DNA of 64,000 nt. Origin: Microcaldota archaeon. GTDB taxonomy: Archaea; Micrarchaeota; Micrarchaeia; Micrarchaeales; CABMGC01. Within the stretch, counting starts at the first letter, position 1. Each line of letters starts with the position of its first letter. The translations under genes and the position numbers were made by a program. This document shows, one piece after another, positions 1-8,109 of this stretch. Under the pieces are notes generated by a model that saw nothing but the letters and a program-made list of their open reading frames with translations, made no database searches and was not told the origin of the DNA. The stretch lies in the NCBI GenBank assembly GCA_021797745.1, contig JAJZZD010000002.1:48624-112623 (forward strand), in the 5' to 3' direction.

Positions 1-2
1 GT

Positions 3-302
3 AAAAACAGCCAAATGGTTTCTATTCCGCCATTCGAGTATGGCCAGCTGTCTTTCGATGTTCGGATACCAGAAACAGGCACCAATGCAACATATGAGGT
101 TGCGGCGACAGCCGGCTATTTTGCAGGCGGTTTGCATTATGCAACATTATTGAACATAGCAGTAAGCGAAACGGGCAGCAGGGCAAATTCCGGCGATTTG
201 CTGCTTTATATGTCAATTGCCGCAATACTGATTTTATTGGCATTGGCGTTTATTGCCGCTTTGCGAAAAAGGCGAAAAAAGCAGATTCTTCTTACTGCAT
301 AA
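3..302 (+). CDS. C-terminal part of a membrane-anchored protein (5' truncated)
   Basis: The reading frame is open from the window edge, so only about 99 C-terminal residues are visible. It shows a beta-rich, N-glycosylation-like outer segment (FEYGQLSFDV, TGTNATYEV), then one transmembrane helix (roughly LLLYMSIAAILILLALAFIA) and a short basic tail, ALRKRRKKQ. This is the layout of an archaeal surface protein anchored by its C-terminus with the tail in the cytoplasm. It converges on the next gene with a 17-base gap. The family is not recognisable from this fragment. The ATG at 15 is probably internal. Confidence 0.6.
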   Translation, partial: KNSQMVSIPPFEYGQLSFDVRIPETGTNATYEVAATAGYFAGGLHYATLLNIAVSETGSRANSGDLLLYMSIAAILILLALAFIAALRKRRKKQILLTA

Positions 303-319
303 TATTGCGTTGCAGCATT

Positions 320-2056
320 TCATGAAAATCCGAAAATACGGTAGAATGCCACTGTTTCCCCGTTTCCTGCTCCTGCAGAAGCTATTGTTGAAATAGGATA
401 CGCGCTTTTGGCCTGGGCGCATGTCGTGCTTTCATATGGCGGCACCACGCACCAGTATCCGTAATCCACGACTACGCATGAATAATTTTTGAACGTGCTT
501 TCCAAGCTCTGGTTGGCACCGAACAGGTAGTTGATTTCAGCAGATGTTCTGTTTACGTTATACCAAATTTCAGGAGTAAACGAAAACACCAGGCAGTTTG
601 ACGGCACTTTGCTATAGTTTGCGTAGAAGAAATTCATAGCGTTAAGTATGACGCTCTGCTGCGGCATGTTTTGCGGCAGGATTGTCACATTGGGGATGAG
701 CATGGCAAACGGAAACAACACAAATATTATTGCGAACGCAGAAAAAATGATTGCCTTGTAAACTGGCTTTCTGCCCGGGCTCTTGGATTCGCCGGATTTC
801 GAATCTTCAATTTTATCGGTTATTACAAGTAGCGGAAGCGCGGCCAGCAGTGCGATGCATGGCATCAGTGAAAGCATGAACCTGACGTCAACCCCGTATG
901 TTGCGGCGCCTGCGTAGAACGCAGTATAGAATATGAAGTATGTTGCGAACCAGAAAACCAGAAGCAAGAGGATACCAAATCTATTTTCGCGGCGTGAAAA
1001 CAGCGCAACGGCAGCTATACCTGCCAGTGCCAACGGAAACACGAGAACAGGAAAAGCCGTTGGATAATTGCCAATAGAATTGAATTCGCCAAGCAGATAG
1101 CCAGCGTTTATTGGAAAGTTATGCATGAAATTATTCAAAGATATCACAGACTGGTTTGAGGGCTGGCCGTAAGACGGCTGACTTGACTCTATCGAGAAAT
1201 AGTAGATTGCGGGCATCAGAAGAAGCAGAACAAGCACAAGCAGCAACAGCAGCTTAATGTCGTTCAGCAGGGCGTTTGCCACAAGTTTCAGCCGTTCCTT
1301 GATGGTTTTTAGTATTCCCGAGTCTCCGAAAGCGAAAAACAGAATAAGAAACAGGGGTATGAGCAAAATTCCCTCTATGCGCATGTAAACTGCCAGCACA
1401 GCGCTGAAAGAAAACATTGCAAAAGTCTTCTTGTTGGGTTTCTGCGAGAATACAACAAAGAAAAAGAATGCAAACACTGTAAGCATCATGAACGGCAGGT
1501 CTATGTCTGCCTGGGTTCTGGCCCATATGAAAAGCTCAGGCATCAGCGCAAAAACGGCAGTTGAAAAAACAGCTGCATACTTGTTTTTTAACAATATACT
1601 AGATAGAAGGAATACGCCTGCTATTGAGAGAATGCCTACAAGCAGTTCGAGGGCGTATGCGGTAGACGTGGTTGTTCCGAAAACACCGAAAGCCATAGCT
1701 ATGAATACCGACCATGCCGCAGGGTCATGGTAAAGTGAATCCACATAGCACACGTTCAAGTTGCCGGTTCCGTACTGGCACCACAGCGCCTGGCCGCTGT
1801 GCAGTATGTTCACTGCAATGCCCTGGTATATGTTCTCGTCGAAATACAGCTGCTCGGCAGGGTGCACGAAAAGCAGCGAGAACATGAGAAAAAATCCGGC
1901 AATCACGGCAAAAGACAGAAGCGAATGCCTGTTCACATTGCCTTTAATAAGCTGTGAAAGCTCGTGCCTTCCCTTGATTATAGAAAAAACCAGAAGGATG
2001 AATGAAGAAAGAACGGCAGCTGTTATTGCATATCCAATTATCATATCGTCAGCCAA
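320..2056 (-). CDS. GT-C (PMT/ArnT-like) membrane glycosyltransferase
   Basis: A 578-residue polytopic protein with about a dozen hydrophobic helices. The first outer loop carries the acidic pair D73-E74 in LYFDENIYQG, the position of the catalytic acidic motif in GT-C enzymes using dolichyl-phosphate sugars. A second acidic segment, TQADIDLPF, fits the same fold. The C-terminal 130 residues form a soluble outer domain. A role in adding sugars to surface proteins or lipids is inferred from the family. It lies 8 bases after the carbamoyltransferase on the same strand, so the two are probably co-transcribed. The sugar donor and acceptor cannot be told. Confidence 0.8.
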   Translation of the reverse strand: MADDMIIGYAITAAVLSSFILLVFSIIKGRHELSQLIKGNVNRHSLLSFAVIAGFFLMFSLLFVHPAEQLYFDENIYQGIAVNILHSGQALWCQYGTGNLNVCYVDSLYHDPAAWSVFIAMAFGVFGTTTSTAYALELLVGILSIAGVFLLSSILLKNKYAAVFSTAVFALMPELFIWARTQADIDLPFMMLTVFAFFFFVVFSQKPNKKTFAMFSFSAVLAVYMRIEGILLIPLFLILFFAFGDSGILKTIKERLKLVANALLNDIKLLLLLVLVLLLLMPAIYYFSIESSQPSYGQPSNQSVISLNNFMHNFPINAGYLLGEFNSIGNYPTAFPVLVFPLALAGIAAVALFSRRENRFGILLLLVFWFATYFIFYTAFYAGAATYGVDVRFMLSLMPCIALLAALPLLVITDKIEDSKSGESKSPGRKPVYKAIIFSAFAIIFVLFPFAMLIPNVTILPQNMPQQSVILNAMNFFYANYSKVPSNCLVFSFTPEIWYNVNRTSAEINYLFGANQSLESTFKNYSCVVVDYGYWCVVPPYESTTCAQAKSAYPISTIASAGAGNGETVAFYRIFGFS

Positions 2057-2064
2057 ATGCCTCT

Positions 2065-3783
2065 TCAGGCGTTTTTATTCTCCACATAGAAATTGCCGAG
2101 AAACATGTACTTTGTCCTTGTCGCTTTCATTGTGTTTATTGCGTCCTCTGGGCTCAAGACTATCGGCATACCGTGAATGTTGAAGCTCGTGTTCAAAACA
2201 ATCCCATAGCCCTGTTTTTTCCTTATGCGCTCCAGTACGTCGCGGTACCCGGAATTCTGGTCTGATACTATGTGGGGCCTTGCAGTCATGTCCACATGCA
2301 TGACCGATTTCATCTCGCTCGCTTTGTCTTCTTTGACTTTGTAAGCCATTGTCATGAAGCTGTCGTATCCTTTTACGCTGTCGAAAAGTTTCCTGGCATC
2401 TTCCTTTAGCACGCTTGGAGCGAATGGCTGGTACCACTCGCGCTGCTTAACATAAAGATTAAGCCTGTCCTTTACGTGTTCTGAATCTGCTTTTGCGATT
2501 ATGCTTCTGTTCCCTAGAGCACGGGGCCCGTATTCCATGCGATCCTGGAACCAGAATACGTAATTGTCACTTGCAATCAAATCTGCGGCATGAGAACCCT
2601 TGTTGCTATCGCGTTCGAACTCGATATGTTTCTCCGTTTTAAGCACTGTCTTTATTTCGTTATCGGAATAAGAATTGCCGAAATAAACATTCTTGAAATC
2701 GTAGCTGCTTACTCCGTTCAACGCGTAATTTGCATACATGGCCGAGCCAAGGGCTATTCCGCCATCGCCCATGTGCGGGAACACAAACCAGTTCCGCACA
2801 CTTTTCATATTCCTGACTTCCATGTTTGCCTTGACGTTTGAAAATACGCCGCCTGCAAATGCAATGTCGTGTATTCCGAATCGCTCTATTGCGTTGCCTA
2901 TGTACTTTGTAAGTGTGTTTTCTAGAAGCTGCTGCGCAAAATACGCAAGCTGCTCTCTTGGAGTCGACCATGAAATGGCTTCGAGCTTGCCGTACTGCGC
3001 GACAGGTCCGTATTTAGCAGACATGTCTATCCCGTTTACCGCAATGAAGTCCTTCAGCTTGTTTTTCTCGAATGCAAACGGAAAGGAATAGTCGGCCATG
3101 GCCATCACTTTTCCCTCGTCCTCTAGTTCTCTCATGCCCACCAGATTCGTGACCTGCTCGTATAGGATTCCGACAGAGTCCCTCGCTTTTATCTCATGTT
3201 TCCTCTCCAATTTTCCCTTGTTCAGCAAGCTTATTGTGCTGCATAGCCCGTCTCCGTAACCGTCGACTGTTACCACAAGCGCCTTTTTGAAGCCGCTAGC
3301 AAACGCGGCCGATGCCGCATGAGCGGCATGATGATTCACTACATGAAGCTTGAAATTCCTGAATCCTAAATGCCTGAGATGCCTTGCAACAACCGCCTTG
3401 CTCAGCATATTTCCAAGCGGGAGTACTCCGACAAGATTTTCCGCGTATTTAAGCCGGTACTGGAAACCACGCGTTCTGTACATGAGCCCTTCGAATCCGC
3501 TGTTCGACAGCTTCCTCCTTCTCAGCTTGTAGTATTTCTCCATCTGGAACGGGAAAACCCGCGACACAGTCTTGGCGAATTCTGTTGTTGAGAACGCAAT
3601 GTCGTGTATGTCGGCCGGTTTTATCCCAGCATATGAAAGCGCTGCGTTAATCGCGTTGTAAGGAAACTGTATTTCAAGCTTTCTCTTGGTGTACCTTTCT
3701 TCGTTGGCAGCGAACAATATCTTGTTGTCCTCTATGAGCGCGGCTCCTGAGTCATGTCCATCCCATACGCCCAAAACATACAT
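2065..3783 (-). CDS. NodU/CmcH-family carbamoyltransferase
   Basis: About 572 residues. The N-terminal ASKHA (Kae1-like) domain shows WDGHDSGAAL, NHHAAHAASA and the glycine-rich FAGGVFSNVKAN. The C-terminal domain carries the family signature EYGPRALGNRS. Members transfer a carbamoyl group from carbamoyl phosphate, through carbamoyl-AMP, to a hydroxyl on a sugar or antibiotic. The gene leads a two-gene unit with the GT-C transferase, so modification of a surface glycan is the likely role. I start it at the ATG at 3783, where the conserved MYVLGVWDGHDS begins. An upstream in-frame ATG at 3813 would add ten unconserved residues. Confidence 0.85.
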   Translation of the reverse strand: MYVLGVWDGHDSGAALIEDNKILFAANEERYTKRKLEIQFPYNAINAALSYAGIKPADIHDIAFSTTEFAKTVSRVFPFQMEKYYKLRRRKLSNSGFEGLMYRTRGFQYRLKYAENLVGVLPLGNMLSKAVVARHLRHLGFRNFKLHVVNHHAAHAASAAFASGFKKALVVTVDGYGDGLCSTISLLNKGKLERKHEIKARDSVGILYEQVTNLVGMRELEDEGKVMAMADYSFPFAFEKNKLKDFIAVNGIDMSAKYGPVAQYGKLEAISWSTPREQLAYFAQQLLENTLTKYIGNAIERFGIHDIAFAGGVFSNVKANMEVRNMKSVRNWFVFPHMGDGGIALGSAMYANYALNGVSSYDFKNVYFGNSYSDNEIKTVLKTEKHIEFERDSNKGSHAADLIASDNYVFWFQDRMEYGPRALGNRSIIAKADSEHVKDRLNLYVKQREWYQPFAPSVLKEDARKLFDSVKGYDSFMTMAYKVKEDKASEMKSVMHVDMTARPHIVSDQNSGYRDVLERIRKKQGYGIVLNTSFNIHGMPIVLSPEDAINTMKATRTKYMFLGNFYVENKNA

Positions 3784-3840
3784 AATTTCACTCCGAGAAT
3801 GCCTCTGAAACACAGTGCGGTATTACTTAGAAATGCACGT

Positions 3841-3853
3841 CTAATTTAAAATA
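3841..3853 (+). promoter_or_regulatory. TATA-like element before the GT2 gene
   Basis: The AT-rich box TAATTTAAAATAT is about 45 bases before the ATG at 3894, predicting a transcript start near 3873 and a short leader. It favours the ATG at 3894 over the TTG at 3858, which would lie upstream of the predicted transcript start. Confidence 0.45.
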
Positions 3854-3893
3854 TTGCTTGCTTAAAGTTAAAAAAACAATCTCGAATGATAAG

Positions 3894-4589
3894 ATGCGGA
3901 ATAGCAAAGAGTTTCGTGCAAAGCCCATTTCTGTCGTAATTCCGACCCTTAACGAAGAAGGCAATATAGCAAACGTGATTAGCGGGATAGGAAAAGTGCT
4001 GAGAAATTACAAGTACGAGATAATAGTAGTGGATGGCCATTCAAAAGACAAGACAGTAATGATTGCAAAGAGGCTTGGAGCAAGGGTAATCTACGACAAT
4101 CTGGGAAAAGGAAGCGCACTGGTCAGAGGTTTAAACAAAGCTGGCGGAGACGTCCTTATTTCAATGGACGCCGATATGTCCAACGAACCGAAAGAACTCA
4201 TAGCGCTCATAACTAACATAGAAAAAGGCTATGACATGTGCGCAGGCTCGCGCTTCATGAAAGGCGGCGGCTCAGAAGACATTCCTTTCATAAGGAAAAT
4301 AGGCAACAAGTTTTTTGTGCATCTAGTAAATGCGATATTCCGCGCGCAATTCACCGACATGTGCTATGGATACCGGAGCTTCAGCAGAACGGCATTCGGA
4401 AAACTGCGATTAAAAGAAAAAGGATTCGGGATAGAAACTGAGATAAACATACAGGCCGTGATGGCTGGGCTGAAAATAAAGGAAATACCGAGCTTTGAAA
4501 AGAAAAGAGAGTCAGGCCAGGGCAAGCTAAGTACTGTAAGAGACGGGTACGTGATACTCAAAACAATAATGAAAAACATGGGAAGATAA
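3894..4589 (+). CDS. GT2-family glycosyltransferase (dolichyl-phosphate hexose synthase-like)
   Basis: 231 residues with the GT-A fold motifs of GT2 enzymes: SVVIPTLNEEGN at the nucleotide-binding end, IIVVDGHSKD, the metal-binding SMDADMS (DxD) and GSRFMKGGG. The length and absence of C-terminal membrane helices match short DPM1-like or UDP-glucose:dolichyl-phosphate transferases, which charge the lipid carrier used by GT-C enzymes such as its divergent neighbour at 320-2056. That partnership is inferred from position. A TTG at 3858 could add 12 residues. Confidence 0.82.
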   Translation: MRNSKEFRAKPISVVIPTLNEEGNIANVISGIGKVLRNYKYEIIVVDGHSKDKTVMIAKRLGARVIYDNLGKGSALVRGLNKAGGDVLISMDADMSNEPKELIALITNIEKGYDMCAGSRFMKGGGSEDIPFIRKIGNKFFVHLVNAIFRAQFTDMCYGYRSFSRTAFGKLRLKEKGFGIETEINIQAVMAGLKIKEIPSFEKKRESGQGKLSTVRDGYVILKTIMKNMGR

Positions 4590-4600
4590 TCAAGAGGGCC

Positions 4601-4741
4601 TTATTCGTCTGCATAGACGATGCGCCATACATTGTGCCTTTCCGGAACCAATTTCACCGGCCTTTTATCATTCCTTACTGCTTCTTCGCGCATTTTTTCG
4701 ATGCTTTTCCTGTTCATCACTTCTTCCAGCCAATTTCTCAT
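4601..4741 (-). CDS. Small basic protein of 46 residues
   Basis: Starts MRNWLEEVMNRKSIEKM and ends IVYADE. It is charged, helical in the first half, and has no recognised domain. The case for a real gene is translational coupling: its ATG overlaps the TGA of the upstream gene (4738-5019) as ATGA. It converges on the GT2 gene with 11 bases between stops. Function unknown. Confidence 0.5.
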   Translation of the reverse strand: MRNWLEEVMNRKSIEKMREEAVRNDKRPVKLVPERHNVWRIVYADE

Positions 4742-5019
4742 GCAATCACCTTTGCATTCTTGAAAGTGTAATGACTTTCACACGCAGAGCAGCAGTTTGA
4801 ATTTTTTGCATATATTTCCTTCACGAATTTTTCCGCAACAGCTTCATCGTTTGATTCGGCAACTACGACAAATCCGAAATCGCCGCTTGTTATGTTCACC
4901 TCCTTCACTCCGCTTATCATTGAAATCCTCATGGCAAAGTCCTTTGCATTCAGTTTTTCCTTCGGTTTGAGAAGGAAAAAGACTCGATGCTTATGTTTGT
5001 TGTTTTTCTTGCTGCGCAT
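4738..5019 (-). CDS. Stand-alone RAM/AsnC ligand-domain-like protein
   Basis: 93 residues: a very basic N-terminus (MRSKKNNKHKHR), then a beta-alpha-beta-beta-alpha-beta pattern (VFFLLKPKE, ISGVKEVNITSGDFGFVVVAE) typical of the ligand-binding half of Lrp/AsnC regulators or ACT-like domains. The C-terminus carries a cysteine group, NSNCCSACESH, that could bind a metal or be redox-active. No helix-turn-helix is present, so it would act through a partner or ligand. It forms a two-gene unit with the 46-residue protein, and a much longer Lrp-like regulator lies on the other side of the intergenic region. Confidence 0.55.
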   Translation of the reverse strand: MRSKKNNKHKHRVFFLLKPKEKLNAKDFAMRISMISGVKEVNITSGDFGFVVVAESNDEAVAEKFVKEIYAKNSNCCSACESHYTFKNAKVIA

Positions 5020-5056
5020 CAGACCACATCGGATCTATCAAAACTGCAATCACTAA

Positions 5057-5222
5057 ACTGGCGCACAGGGTGGGTGTGGGGACAGAATAACCGCTGTGCG
5101 CCAGATAAGCAGGAAGTGGGTGGGATGGTGGGAACTGGAAAATTTGGTAATCTTATGCAAAAGGAGTGAGGGAAACGAATAACGTGTATTTCGTTTTTCA
5201 AACCGTTCATCTTCCCACCATC
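5057..5222. other. Structured, G-rich intergenic segment; possible non-coding RNA
   Basis: This 440-base gap before the Lrp-like gene contains several exact inverted repeats: an 11-base arm pair CTGGCGCACAG (5058-5068) and its complement (5094-5104); GATGGTGGGA (5124-5133) and its complement (5213-5222); and a hairpin AAACGAA/TTCGTTT inside the latter. G-runs occur at 5068-5081 and 5116-5132. No protein family is visible. It could be a small structured RNA or a cis-acting regulatory region. Which strand is used is not clear. Confidence 0.4.
5144..5157 (+). repeat. Copy 1 of a 14-base motif, TTGGTAATCTTATG
   Basis: The same 14 bases occur at 6951-6964 and 7528-7541 on the minus strand, in each case ending in the ATG of a micro-ORF. 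Here the motif is on the plus strand and its ATG opens only a four-codon frame. Three exact copies bracketing one regulator gene suggest either a translation-start leader (GGTAATC resembles the archaeal ribosome-binding site GGTGATC) or a binding site of the adjacent regulator. Confidence 0.45.
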
Positions 5223-5407
5223 TAAATGTATTATGACTTTTGTTTTATTTAAAAAGGAGAGGAAATAACAGTCAGGAAAAGATCGACTGTCTGAAAAATT
5301 ATGATTTATTTCTGCATAAAGCTGTAAAGTCAGAAGTTTAACCCGTTGCGTTTACCCTCCGCGTAAATAACGTGTTTGACGAGAGAAAACGATGTCTATT
5401 TTCATGA

Positions 5408-5420
5408 CAATGCTTAAATA
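5408..5420 (+). promoter_or_regulatory. Promoter and ribosome-binding site of the Lrp-like gene
   Basis: TATA-like TGCTTAAATAGGC predicts a transcript start near 5440. AAGGTGG at 5447-5453 is a good ribosome-binding site for the GTG at 5460, which decides that start. Confidence 0.6.
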
Positions 5421-5459
5421 GGCAAAAATTCACAATATATGTTGTAAGGTGGGAATACG

Positions 5460-6896
5460 GTGGATTTGCCTGCGGGGATATCGAATAAACTGCATGAGCT
5501 GAAAGGCCAATACGACCACTACATCGAGGTCAAGAAAATACACAACAGCTACTGCGTGTTCCAGTCCATTACCAAATACGACAGGAAAAAGAAGAAGTCG
5601 AAGAAGGTGACCCATTATCTCGGCACGATACACGAAAGCGGCGAATTTGTTCCTGCAGTTCACAGGTCGAAGTTCGAGAATGTGGAGAACGGCAGCGGAA
5701 ATGAAACCGCAGAAGAAGGTACCGTTAAAATAAAAGACAACGCCGAAGAGAGAGAACTTGATAACAAGATACTCACAGCATTGAGCATGAACGCAAGAAT
5801 CGAGATGCCAAATCTTGGCAAACTTGTCGGCGTGAGTGAAGGCACGGCGAGGAACAGGGTCGAGAAACTAAAGAAGAAGTACGGTATTTCTTCTACTGCA
5901 TTCATTGATAGGTCAAAACTTGGCTATTTTACCTTTATCTCATTAATAAAATTTAAAGACAGCGTCCCGAATCTAGGCGGATTAAAGGAGGCATTGGAAA
6001 ATGAACCGAGAATTCTGCTTGCCATGTTCACAAAAGGTGACTATGACTTGATGCTACTTTTTATTGCCGAAGATAATAACGCAGTATCTGATTTTACCTG
6101 GCATTTAAGGAAGGATACTGTCCTTGCGAAATACAACATGAAATTCTACACATCGTCATTTTTCAAGCAGTACGGCAATATACCGATACGACAAAAAACG
6201 TTTGAACTTCTGAGTGATAAGGCATGGCATAGAACAAAGGAAAATCCAAGGCCGTTGCCAGGAGAATTAACACAAAGAGAAGTGAATGTGCTGAAAGAGC
6301 TTGCTTATGATGGTTTTGCAAAATTCATAGATATAGATAGAAAATATGGGTACGAACCTGGCGCGGCATACCACACATACACAAAGTTAAGAGAAAGAAA
6401 CGTGATACGGAGGATGACTATAACCATACGTAATTTGCCGATAAAATACTGCTCTGTACTGTTAATGGAAGACTCAAATGGAGTGGAAATGCTAGAAACT
6501 AGGGCAAATCTTCTTAAAGAGATAATAGACGAGACAGAGCATGAAATTAATAAGTATGCACTTGTAGGAGAGGTAGAACTGCCTAAAGGCTTTATTTTCA
6601 TAATGCCCATCTTCGATGAAAATGAACTCATGCATACACAAGAAGAACTTCAGATAAAAATAAAAGGCAGAGAGATAAAAAGCCTAATTGCAACAAATAT
6701 ATTTGTTGGAACTCTCTGCTATGAAAGATATGACAATACTGATATTTTATGTAGCCAGTATCAGATATTGGCAAATGAGTATAAGGAAGTGCCCTGGATA
6801 GAGCCCAAAAACTACTTTGATAAGTTTGCCTTTAAGAAAACTGAAAAATTTGACCTTATTAAGCCACCAAAACCTGTGAAGCACATAATTAACTGA
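5460..6896 (+). CDS. Multidomain Lrp/AsnC-like transcriptional regulator
   Basis: 478 residues from GTG. The first ~75 residues (YDHYIEVKKIHNSYCVFQS, KKVTHYLGTI) resemble the small N-terminal domain found in some archaeal DDE transposases. Residues ~97-130 form an AsnC-type helix-turn-helix (ILTALSMNARIEMPNLGKLV, SEGTARNRVEKLKKK), followed by a RAM-like ligand domain (LLAMFTKGDYDLMLLFIAED). A second HTH-like segment (LTQREVNVLKELAYDGFAKF) and a second ligand-like domain fill the C-terminal half. The tandem HTH-RAM layout is unusual; ordinary Lrp proteins are about 150 residues. The last third is duplicated at 7042-7470. Targets are unknown; nearby 14-base motifs are candidate sites. Confidence 0.65.
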   Translation: MDLPAGISNKLHELKGQYDHYIEVKKIHNSYCVFQSITKYDRKKKKSKKVTHYLGTIHESGEFVPAVHRSKFENVENGSGNETAEEGTVKIKDNAEERELDNKILTALSMNARIEMPNLGKLVGVSEGTARNRVEKLKKKYGISSTAFIDRSKLGYFTFISLIKFKDSVPNLGGLKEALENEPRILLAMFTKGDYDLMLLFIAEDNNAVSDFTWHLRKDTVLAKYNMKFYTSSFFKQYGNIPIRQKTFELLSDKAWHRTKENPRPLPGELTQREVNVLKELAYDGFAKFIDIDRKYGYEPGAAYHTYTKLRERNVIRRMTITIRNLPIKYCSVLLMEDSNGVEMLETRANLLKEIIDETEHEINKYALVGEVELPKGFIFIMPIFDENELMHTQEELQIKIKGREIKSLIATNIFVGTLCYERYDNTDILCSQYQILANEYKEVPWIEPKNYFDKFAFKKTEKFDLIKPPKPVKHIIN

Positions 6897-6920
6897 TGCT
6901 ATCGCTAACCTAAAACAAGA

Positions 6921-6953
6921 TTAGCCGTTCCCATTTCCTCCTTCTCCTACCAT
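6921..6953 (-). CDS. Glycine-rich micro-ORF A (10 residues)
   Basis: Encodes MVGEGGNGNG. It follows the 14-base leader motif and a TATA box (TTTAAA at about 6984-6990) 34 bases before the ATG. A second micro-ORF (7489-7530) has the same leader, the same TATA spacing and a similar peptide, and both sit just after and convergent to a copy of the Lrp-like gene. The repeated arrangement is the only evidence that it is translated. It could instead mark the start of a short RNA. Confidence 0.35.
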   Translation of the reverse strand: MVGEGGNGNG

Positions 6954-6972
6954 AAGATTACCAATGATATTT

Positions 6973-7040
6973 CAACGTAACAGTTTAAAAAGGTATTGAA
7001 GACGCTTTTGTTGTAGAATAAACACTGCATTATGCCTCAT
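6973..7040. repeat. Promoter-containing direct repeat, copy 1
   Basis: Aligns without gaps to 8110-8177 (offset 1,137) at roughly 70% identity, ending in the exact shared block CTGCATTATGCCTCAT. Each copy carries a minus-strand TATA box, which here serves micro-ORF A and in copy 2 serves the GNAT gene. It marks one edge of a tandem duplication; the truncated regulator copy starts immediately after it. Confidence 0.6.
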
Positions 7041-7041
7041 G

Positions 7042-7470
7042 ATTGTTGAAACGCATATCAATCTTCTTCGGGAGATAATAAGCGATACAGAGCAGGGAAT
7101 CAACAAATACGCGCTTGTCGGTGATATTGAAGTTCCGAAAAGGGTCATTTTCTTCATGCCTGTATTCGATGAAAACGAGCTTGCACAAACACAAGAAGAA
7201 ATGCAAAGAAAGCTAAAGGGCAGAGAAATAAGAAGCTTGATAGCTACAAATGTAATTGTAGGGGACTTTTGCTATAAAAGATTCGACAATACGGATATTT
7301 CTTGCAGTCAGTATCAGATACTGGCAAATGAGTACAAGATAGTTCCATGGGTGGAACCAAAAAGTTATTTTGACAAATTCGATGCATTAATGCATAAAAG
7401 CTCAGAACCGATAGAATTACCTAAATTAAACATAAAGAGTAAATTAAATTACAAAATTAGCGAGATTTGA
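7042..7470 (+). pseudogene. Truncated second copy of the Lrp-like regulator (C-terminal third)
   Basis: The frame gives about 143 residues that align with the C-terminus of the regulator at 5460-6896, including shared INKYALVG, FDENEL, KGREI, SLIATN and CSQYQILANEY. All HTH domains are missing, and homology begins abruptly at about 7045 next to the duplicated promoter repeat, so the 5' part was lost when the duplication formed. The ligand-like domain itself is intact without frameshifts, so expression as a separate domain cannot be excluded, but I see no promoter on this strand. Confidence 0.7.
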
Positions 7471-7488
7471 ACACTTTGCTCTGACGTT

Positions 7489-7530
7489 TTAGCCTCCGGA
7501 GGCGCCGCCTGCTTCTCCTTCTCCTAGCAT
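7489..7530 (-). CDS. Glycine-rich micro-ORF B (13 residues)
   Basis: Encodes MLGEGEAGGASGG after the 14-base leader motif, with a TATA box (TTTTAAA, 7562-7568) about 35 bases before the ATG, matching micro-ORF A. It converges on the truncated regulator with 18 bases between stops. The last codons lie in a GC-rich palindrome (CCTCCGGAGG, GGCGCC) that could stop transcription. Coding status rests on comparison with copy A. Confidence 0.35.
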   Translation of the reverse strand: MLGEGEAGGASGG

Positions 7531-7600
7531 AAGATTACCAATTATACATGGAAAAGTAGGCTTTTAAACCTTGCCTTACCCCTCGGCAACCGTTATTTTT

Positions 7601-8092
7601 TTACCTGTTTAAAGGTTTTTCCCAGACATAAACACGTCGCATCCTGATTTTTCTTCTTAGCATTCTTATACGCTTATATCCGAGTTTTTTGAACATATCG
7701 TTTGATATGACATTACCTACCCTTACTCTGCACTGTATCTTGTCCCAGCGCCTGGCTGGCTCGATTTCGAAGCTTCTAACAAGCAGTGTCCCGATTCCTT
7801 TGTGCCTATAGCTTTTTTTTACGGCAATCCATGTGATCCAGCACACGCTGGGTATGGACGGATAAAGATCTGCTACAGCAATGCCGGCCATCGTGCCGCC
7901 GACCGTCGCTATCCTAAAGATAGACCCGCCGCGTCTCATCAAACGTTCTATATTTTCTGGAGAGTAGTCCTCTTTGTTTCTGAGTATATCACGCGGCGTA
8001 TAATATGCCGCTAATCCTTTTATGACATTTAGCAGTAGCGAAGAGGCCGCCTTGACCTCAGATTGCTTAAGTTCTCTTATTGCTACTTTCAC
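7601..8092 (-). CDS. GNAT-family N-acetyltransferase
   Basis: 163 residues with the GNAT core: a beta strand VCWITWIAV followed by the acetyl-CoA loop SYRHKGIGTLLV (R/QxxGxG), and a C-terminal NDMFKKLGYKR helix-strand typical of RimI-like enzymes. It transfers an acetyl group from acetyl-CoA to an unknown amine. I choose the GTG at 8092: the TATA box (GTTTAAAAG, about 8120-8127) lies ~31 bases upstream, so the longer frame from the ATG at 8167 would start before the promoter. That promoter is the duplicated repeat shared with micro-ORF A. Confidence 0.75.
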   Translation of the reverse strand: MKVAIRELKQSEVKAASSLLLNVIKGLAAYYTPRDILRNKEDYSPENIERLMRRGGSIFRIATVGGTMAGIAVADLYPSIPSVCWITWIAVKKSYRHKGIGTLLVRSFEIEPARRWDKIQCRVRVGNVISNDMFKKLGYKRIRMLRRKIRMRRVYVWEKPLNR

Positions 8093-8109
8093 GCAATCAA
8101 TACCTACTT

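Noticed and set aside
5057..5222. RNase P RNA, because of GGGGACAGAATAACCGC resembling its conserved ACAGAA region
   Set aside because: The rest of the RNase P core is absent and the 5' half would lie in a coding gene.
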